A DNA stretch of 64,000 nt from Streptomyces sp. NRRL S-31 (GTDB taxonomy: Bacteria > Actinomycetota > Actinomycetes > Streptomycetales > Streptomycetaceae): the NCBI RefSeq assembly GCF_000718775.1, contig NZ_JOCB01000025.1, positions 1 to 64,000 of the forward strand. The letters run 5' to 3'. This document shows, in pieces, positions 59,560 through 64,000 of the stretch. Each line of letters starts with the position of its first letter. The first letter of the stretch is position 1. The notes below the pieces were generated by a model that ran no database searches, was not told the origin of the DNA, and saw nothing but the letters and a program-made list of their open reading frames with translations. Position numbers and translations under genes: made by a program.

Positions 59560-60396
59560 TCAGCCGATCGGCCGGACCGTCTCGGCGCGGACCTGGAGGG
59601 TGAGCCGTGCGTAGAAGCGGAGATCCACTTCGGAGGGGTCCTGCCTGGCCGTCGCGGACGTCATCGACGCGACCGCGGCGCCGGTGTTGCCGTCGGTCCA
59701 GGCGCACACCGGGTAGGTCATGGTGACGCCCGCGCTCTTCTGGGTGAGCACCTCGCAGCTGATGGTGGGGCCGCCGTCCTGGGGGAAGTCCCGGCGCGGC
59801 ACGGCCAGCGTGACGCCGTCCGCCTCGGCGGCGCCCTTCAGCATGTTGCGCCGGGCTGCGTCGGTGTTGCGGAAGCGGCCGTACATGCCCGAGAGCACCA
59901 GCACGCCCTTGGTGTCGTCGCCCCCGACGGCGTACTGGCCGACGACACCGACCGTGTCCTTCGCGTCCCAGGCCCCGTCGGCCTCGTCCTCGATCTTCCG
60001 GCCCTGGGCCGCGGAGAGGTCCCGGACCAGCTCGAAGCGGCCGTCGACGAGCTTGTGGGGCAGGGTCAGCCGGTGCTCCGCCGCGGGGAAGCCGCTCTCG
60101 GCCAGCGTCCCGAGGACGACGAGCAGCACGACGACGACGGCGACGACACCGCCCACGATGCCGAGCACCAGCCCGCCCCGCCGCTTCCGCGGCGGCGGCG
60201 CCACGGGCGGCACGCCCCAGCCGGGGTACGGCTGCGGCGGGTGGGGCTGCGCGGGATACGGCTGCTGCTGCGGGTACGGCGAGCCGTACGGCCCCGGGGG
60301 CTGCTGGCCGTACGGAGGCTGAGGGGGCTGCTGGCCGTACGGGGGCTGCGAGCCGTACGGGGGCTGCGGCTGCGGGTACTGCGGCGGGGGAGGCAT
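59560..60396 (-). CDS. Proline/tyrosine-rich single-pass membrane protein
   Basis: 278 aa. Residues 1-70 are a disordered Pro/Gln/Tyr/Gly tail with repeats such as PPYGQQPPQPPYG; a basic stop (RKRRGG) and one transmembrane helix (about 75-97) follow, then an extracytoplasmic domain with two Cys (ISCEVLTQ, YPVCAWTD) that may pair. The architecture is common among Streptomyces envelope proteins of unknown function. Start ATG 60396 or GTG 60402; neither has an SD. Convergent with the PBP gene. Confidence 0.8.
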   Translation of the reverse strand: MPPPPQYPQPQPPYGSQPPYGQQPPQPPYGQQPPGPYGSPYPQQQPYPAQPHPPQPYPGWGVPPVAPPPRKRRGGLVLGIVGGVVAVVVVLLVVLGTLAESGFPAAEHRLTLPHKLVDGRFELVRDLSAAQGRKIEDEADGAWDAKDTVGVVGQYAVGGDDTKGVLVLSGMYGRFRNTDAARRNMLKGAAEADGVTLAVPRRDFPQDGGPTISCEVLTQKSAGVTMTYPVCAWTDGNTGAAVASMTSATARQDPSEVDLRFYARLTLQVRAETVRPIG

Positions 60397-60484
60397 GGAC
60401 ACGCCAGCACGCTACTGCACCCGGGCGGGCGGACCGGCACCGCGCCCGCCCCGCTCCCCGCACCCGCACCCGCACCCGCCCCGG

Positions 60485-61591
60485 TCAGCCCTCCGCGCCC
60501 GACTCGATCGCCCTCCGCACCTCGGCCACCCGCTCCCGCTCCTCGGCGGCGAAGCGCTCGGCGTCCAGCCGCTCGGCCAGCTCCTCGTCCTGCGTCATCA
60601 GCAGGTCGAGATCGGAGTCGCCCAGCTCCAGCACGCCCATGTCGACGTACGCCCGCCGGAGCCGCTCGCCCCACAGGCCGATGTCCTTGACGCACGGGAC
60701 GATCCGGCTGAACAGCAGCTTGCGGAAGAGCCGGAGGAACTCCGACCGCTCGCTGAGCTGCTCCGCCTCGGCCTTCGGGATGCCGAAGTTCTCCAGCACC
60801 TCCACCCCGCGCAGCCGGTCGCGCATCAGGTGGCAGCCCTCGATGACGAACTCCTCGCGCTCGCGCAGTTCGGCGTCGGTGAGCTGCTTGTAGTAGTCGC
60901 GCAGCGCCATCCGGCCGAAGGCCACGTGCCGGGCCTCGTCCTGCATGACGTACGTCAGGATCTGCCGCGGCAGCGGCTTGTCCGTGGTGTCCCGGATCAT
61001 GCCGAAGGCGGCCAGGGCCAGCCCCTCGATCAGCACCTGCATGCCGAGGTAGGGCATGTCCCAGCGGCTGTCGCGCAGGGTGTCGCCGAGCAGCGCCTGG
61101 AGGTTGTCGTTGATCGGGTAGACGAGCCCCATCTTCTCGTGCAGGAACCGGCCGTAGATCTCGGCGTGCCGGGCCTCGTCCATGGTCTGGGTGGCGGAGT
61201 AGAACTTGGCGTCCAGGTCGGGCGCCGACGTGACGATCCGCGCCGCGCAGATCATCGCGCCCTGCTCGCCGTGCAGGAACTGGCTGAACTGCCATGAGGC
61301 GTAGTGCAGTCGCAGCTCGCCCTTGTCCTTGGCGGAGAGCTTGTCCCAGTGGGGGGTGCCGTACAGGGTCAGTGCCTCGTCGGGGGTGCCGAGGGCGTCG
61401 TGGGGGTCGACCTCCAGGTCCCAGTCGATGCGGGTCCGCCCGTCCCACTGCTTGTCCTTGCCCTTCTGGTACAGGGCGAGCAGGCGGTCGCGGCCGTCGT
61501 CGTACTCCCAGCTGAACCGGGCCGCGCCCGAGGCGGGCACCTGCCAGTGGGGGTCTGGCGGGTCGTTGGCGTACAGGTCATGGGTCGGCAT
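60485..61591 (-). CDS. Ferritin-like diiron protein (R2-like/oxidase type)
   Basis: 368 aa all-helical protein. Two EARH blocks, MDEARHAEIY (about residue 135) and MQDEARHVAFG (about 227), give the ExxH pairs of a carboxylate-bridged diiron site. The length and the two DEARH motifs resemble the R2-like ligand-binding oxidase and acyl-ACP desaturase superfamily more than ferritin. A Glu-rich C-terminal helix follows. ATG at 61591. Divergent by 123 bp from the AurF-like gene, so they may share control and be functionally linked. Substrate unknown. Confidence 0.85.
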   Translation of the reverse strand: MPTHDLYANDPPDPHWQVPASGAARFSWEYDDGRDRLLALYQKGKDKQWDGRTRIDWDLEVDPHDALGTPDEALTLYGTPHWDKLSAKDKGELRLHYASWQFSQFLHGEQGAMICAARIVTSAPDLDAKFYSATQTMDEARHAEIYGRFLHEKMGLVYPINDNLQALLGDTLRDSRWDMPYLGMQVLIEGLALAAFGMIRDTTDKPLPRQILTYVMQDEARHVAFGRMALRDYYKQLTDAELREREEFVIEGCHLMRDRLRGVEVLENFGIPKAEAEQLSERSEFLRLFRKLLFSRIVPCVKDIGLWGERLRRAYVDMGVLELGDSDLDLLMTQDEELAERLDAERFAAEERERVAEVRRAIESGAEG

Positions 61592-61714
61592 ACCCCGCAG
61601 GCTCACACGCGGGCGGCGGGGCAACAAGTCATGCGGAAGGGATTGACGCCCTTGCTGACAGGCAGTCTCATAAGAGGCAGGACGACTACCCCCGGGTAAC
61701 GAGGTGAGGGAGCC

Positions 61715-62653
61715 ATGACGACCCTGACGGAAGCCGACGCGCTGGACGGCCTGCGCGACGCGCTCGGCCTGCTGAAGGACCGCGAACAGGTGGCCGAGCG
61801 CCTCCTCGCCTCCTCCGCCAAGCACTCCTTCGACCCGGACAAGGAGCTGGACTGGGACGCGCCCTTCGAGGAGGGCAAGTGGTTCTGGCCGCCGGAGCTG
61901 GTGTCGCTCTACGACACCCCGATGTGGCGGCGGATGAGCGAGGAACAGCGCATCCTGCTCTCCCGGCACGAGGCCGCCGCGCTGGCCTCGCTCGGCATCT
62001 GGTTCGAGCTGATCCTGATGCAGCTGCTGGTCCGGCACGTCTACGACAAGGCGGCGACGAGCGCGCACGTGCGCTACGCGCTCACCGAGATCGAGGACGA
62101 GTGCCGGCACTCCAAGATGTTCGCCCGGCTGATCTCGCACGGCGGCACGCCCTGGTACCCGGTGAGCCGCGCCCACCAGAACCTGGGCCGCCTGTTCAAG
62201 ACGATCTCCACCACCCCCGGCTCCTTCACCGCCACGCTGCTCGGCGAGGAGGTGCTGGACTGGATGCAGCGGCTGACCTTCCCGGACGAGCGGGTCCAGC
62301 CGCTGATCCGGGGCGTCACGCGCATCCACGTGGTGGAGGAGGCACGGCACGTCCGGTACGCCCGCGAGGAGCTGCGCCGGCAGATGGTCACCGCGCCGAA
62401 GTGGTCCCAGGAGTTCACCCGGGTCACCTCCGGCGAGTTCGCCCGCGTCTTCTCGGTCGCCTTCGTCAACCCCGAGGTCTACACGAACGTGGGGCTGGAC
62501 AAGCGGGCGGCCATGGCCCAGGTCAAGGCGAGCGGACACCGCCGCGAGATCATGCAGACGGGCGCCAAGCGGCTGACCGACTTCCTGGACGACATCGGCG
62601 TGCTGCGCGGTGTGGGGCGCCGGCTGTGGCGGGCGTCCGGCCTGCTGGCGTAG
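61715..62653 (+). CDS. AurF-like diiron oxygenase
   Basis: 312 aa. Diiron ligands are in EIEDECRHSKMF (about residue 127) and VVEEARHVRYAREE (about 210), with a WFELILMQ helix before them, matching the PF11583 AurF/oxygenase family, whose characterised members oxidise aryl-amines. No nonribosomal or polyketide genes are near, so it is unlikely to belong to a conventional biosynthetic cluster. GAGGGAG lies upstream of the ATG. It is followed by a tandem-repeat spacer and a TetR gene in the same direction. Confidence 0.88.
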   Translation: MTTLTEADALDGLRDALGLLKDREQVAERLLASSAKHSFDPDKELDWDAPFEEGKWFWPPELVSLYDTPMWRRMSEEQRILLSRHEAAALASLGIWFELILMQLLVRHVYDKAATSAHVRYALTEIEDECRHSKMFARLISHGGTPWYPVSRAHQNLGRLFKTISTTPGSFTATLLGEEVLDWMQRLTFPDERVQPLIRGVTRIHVVEEARHVRYAREELRRQMVTAPKWSQEFTRVTSGEFARVFSVAFVNPEVYTNVGLDKRAAMAQVKASGHRREIMQTGAKRLTDFLDDIGVLRGVGRRLWRASGLLA

Positions 62654-62706
62654 CCCGGAAGGCCGGGACGCGGGGCGCGGAGCGCGGGAAACCGCGCGTC
62701 CGGGCG

Positions 62707-62916
62707 ACGACGGACCCGTGGTCGGCCACGACGGACCCGCGGTCGGCCATGACGGACCCGCGGTCGGCCATGACGGACCCGCGGTCGGCCACGACGGACC
62801 CGCGGTCGGCCACGACGGACCCGCGTCCGGCCACGGCAGACCCGCGTCCGGCCACGACGGACCCACGGTCGGCCACGACGGACCCGCGGTCGGCCACGAC
62901 GGACCCGCGGTCGCCG
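62707..62916. repeat. 21-bp tandem repeat, ten copies
   Basis: Ten consecutive units of ACGACGGACCCGCGGTCGG followed by CC, with few substitutions. Multiples of three, so the plus frame encodes a heptad TTDPRSA repeated ten times, and other frames also stay open. It lies 53 bp after the AurF-like stop and 70 bp before the TetR ATG. Confidence 0.95.
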
Positions 62917-62973
62917 GCCGGGCCGCGCCCGCACGGACCGGTCGCCGCCGGGGCCGCGGACCCCACGGCGATT

Positions 62974-62979
62974 AGGCTG
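62974..62979 (+). promoter_or_regulatory. Candidate -10 for the TetR gene
   Basis: TAGGCT fits TAnnnT and lies about seven bases before the ATG at 62986, which has no strong SD. This suggests a leaderless or very short leader transcript. Confidence 0.35.
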
Positions 62980-62985
62980 GCGCCC

Positions 62986-63642
62986 ATGACCCCGTCGGCC
63001 ACCCCTGCCTACCGTCGCCTGAGCGTCGAGGAGCGGCGGAACCAGCTCCTCGACGCCGCGCTCTCCCTCTTCGCGCACCGGGCGCCCGAGGACGTGTCCC
63101 TGGACGACGTCGCGGAGGCGGCCGGGGTGTCGCGACCGCTGGTGTACCGGTACTTCCCCGGCGGCAAGCAGCAGTTGTACGAGGCCGCGCTGCGGTCGGC
63201 CGCCGACGAGCTCCGGCAGTGCTTCGACGAGCCGCGCGAGGGGCCGCTGCTGCCCCGCCTGGCCCGCGCCCTGGACCGCTACCTGAGCTTCGTGGACCAG
63301 CACGACACCGGTTTCAGCGCGCTGCTCCAGGGCGGCAGCGTGGTGGAGACCTCCCGCACCACCGCCATCGTGGACGGGGTGCGCCGGTCCGCCGCCGAGC
63401 ACATCTGCCAGCACCTCGGCGTCGCCGAGCCCGGCCCCCGGCTGCGCATGACCGTCCGGATGTGGATCACGGCCGTGGAGGCGGCCTCCCTGATCTGGCT
63501 GGACGAGGAGAAGCAGCCCCCGGTCGAGGAGTTGCGCGACTGGCTGGTCGAGCAGTTCGTGGCCGTCCTGTCGGTCACCGCGGGCCGCGACCCGCAGACC
63601 GCCGCGCTCGTCGGCACCCTCGCCGGGGATGACCGAGACTGA
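62986..63642 (+). CDS. TetR/AcrR family transcriptional regulator
   Basis: 218 aa. N-terminal HTH (residues about 15-60: NQLLDAALSLFAHR ... DDVAEAAGVSRPLVYRYFPGG) followed by a helical ligand-binding domain with many Leu/Val/Trp. The YRYF end of the recognition helix is standard. It may control itself and/or the AurF-like gene upstream. Start at ATG 62986 from homology. Confidence 0.92.
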   Translation: MTPSATPAYRRLSVEERRNQLLDAALSLFAHRAPEDVSLDDVAEAAGVSRPLVYRYFPGGKQQLYEAALRSAADELRQCFDEPREGPLLPRLARALDRYLSFVDQHDTGFSALLQGGSVVETSRTTAIVDGVRRSAAEHICQHLGVAEPGPRLRMTVRMWITAVEAASLIWLDEEKQPPVEELRDWLVEQFVAVLSVTAGRDPQTAALVGTLAGDDRD

Positions 63643-63949
63643 ACCCGTGAAGAGCCAGGACACGCCCTTCGAGGGCGGCCCCATGGACGGGCGCGTACTG
63701 CCCGTCCTGCTCGGTCCCACCGGGCACCCGCCGAAGACGTACCGCATCCCCGTCCCGGCCCCGGACGGCGGGCCGCCCACGGTGCTCGTCTACCGGCGGG
63801 AGCCGCGCGGGCACAGCAGGCGGCTGGGACTGGTCCAGGGGTGGAAGTACCGGTACGACCCGGACGACAGGTCCGGCGGGAAGCTGCGGTGGCCCTGGTC
63901 GAAACCGGCCGGCGGGCCGTCCGGCAAGCCGGGTGACACCCACGGGTGA
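63629..63949 (+). CDS. Small basic protein of unknown function
   Basis: 106 aa. Its ATG lies inside the end of the TetR gene (14-bp overlap), so the two are co-transcribed. Sequence is Pro/Gly/Arg-rich with PFEGGPMDG, VYRRE and WKYRYDP segments; no domain is recognised. It ends with a low-complexity Lys/Gly/Pro tail. Confidence 0.7.
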   Translation: MTETEPVKSQDTPFEGGPMDGRVLPVLLGPTGHPPKTYRIPVPAPDGGPPTVLVYRREPRGHSRRLGLVQGWKYRYDPDDRSGGKLRWPWSKPAGGPSGKPGDTHG

Positions 63950-63954
63950 GAGCG

Positions 63955-63972
63955 CTGCGCCGAACGGCGCAG
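63955..63972 (+). terminator. Stem-loop after the last gene
   Basis: CTGCGCC (63955-63961) and GGCGCAG (63966-63972) pair around GAAC, 6 bp after the final stop codon. Confidence 0.6.
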
Positions 63973-64000
63973 GGATGCTGCATATTGTGTGCCGACGCGT

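Larger units (their letters stand above)
62654..62985. other. 332-bp spacer before the TetR gene
   Basis: No separate gene. It contains the 21-bp repeat array (62707-62916). The frame of the downstream TetR gene is open right through the array, with ATG and GTG codons inside it, so a longer N-terminus cannot be strictly excluded. Confidence 0.6.

Noticed and set aside
62707..62916. CRISPR array
   Set aside because: The 21-bp units are directly adjacent with no spacers and no cas genes are present.
61879..63642. 587-codon plus frame that could be read as an AurF-TetR fusion
   Set aside because: Upstream part is out of frame with the AurF-like gene and reads as Arg/Pro-rich noise; TetR homology begins at 62986.

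Overview
The window is a stretch of very GC-rich actinobacterial chromosome, almost certainly from a Streptomyces. Support: strong third-position GC bias, many GTG and TTG starts, TTA-poor genes, a rho gene with a long Arg/Asp/Gln-rich insertion, a NucS mismatch nuclease, a chitinase with the classic Streptomyces direct-repeat promoter, a Ku/LigD-polymerase pair, and a gene order that (from memory, not from a search) follows the S. coelicolor core region around SCO5300-SCO5390, read backwards.

Layout. 1-7.4 kb: end of an ABC-2 exporter operon, a zinc-ribbon-like small protein, an LLM flavin oxidoreductase, an SCO5389-family protein, nucS, a large membrane-anchored P-loop protein and a STAS protein. 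7.4-11.0 kb: a 3-hydroxybutyryl-CoA dehydrogenase, a PduO cobalamin adenosyltransferase and a DinB protein, interleaved with four decayed genes (TetR regulator, DrrA-type ABC ATPase, small membrane protein, LuxR-type response regulator). 11.0-13.4 kb: chitinase with its chi promoter, then a DUF2550 protein. 13.5-21.4 kb: the complete F1Fo ATP synthase operon atpIBEFHAGDC on the minus strand. 21.7-32 kb, minus strand: WecA/TagO-like phosphoglycosyl transferase, an SHMT-like PLP protein, a low-molecular-weight phosphatase-like protein, TsaC/Sua5, prmC, prfA, rpmE, an LCP cell-wall ligase and rho. 32.3-38.8 kb: thrB, thrC, hom, lysA and the ArgS-like nrtL. 39-42 kb: a receiver-only response regulator, tRNA-Arg(CCG), an unknown protein and a VapBC-like toxin-antitoxin pair. 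42-50.3 kb: a SWIM zinc-finger protein, a secreted beta-sandwich protein, an orphan N6-adenine methylase, a rearranged MFS pseudogene, and an ArsR-type regulator divergent from an MFS exporter with paired operators. 50.4-54.1 kb: NHEJ genes ku and LigD-polymerase, a NERD protein and a dual-specificity phosphatase. 54.2-59.5 kb: lipoprotein, orphan histidine kinase, and a SEDS (FtsW/RodA) plus class B PBP pair. 59.6-64 kb: proline-rich membrane protein, two divergent diiron oxidase-type genes, a TetR regulator and a small protein.

How it works together: most of the window is housekeeping (ATP synthesis, aspartate-family amino acids, translation termination, t6A modification, envelope polymer assembly). 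Accessory or decaying material is concentrated at 8.4-11 kb and 40-50 kb. A recurring oddity is that spacers behind genes hold short tandem GC-rich arrays (9-39 bp units), several of them open in more than one reading frame; one is built from the 3' end of thrC.

No obvious new defence island or biosynthetic cluster is visible. The most interesting leads are the neighbouring SHMT-like and phosphatase-like proteins that have both lost key catalytic residues, the pair of divergent diiron genes, the inverted MFS pseudogene, and the thrC-derived repeat array between thrC and thrB.
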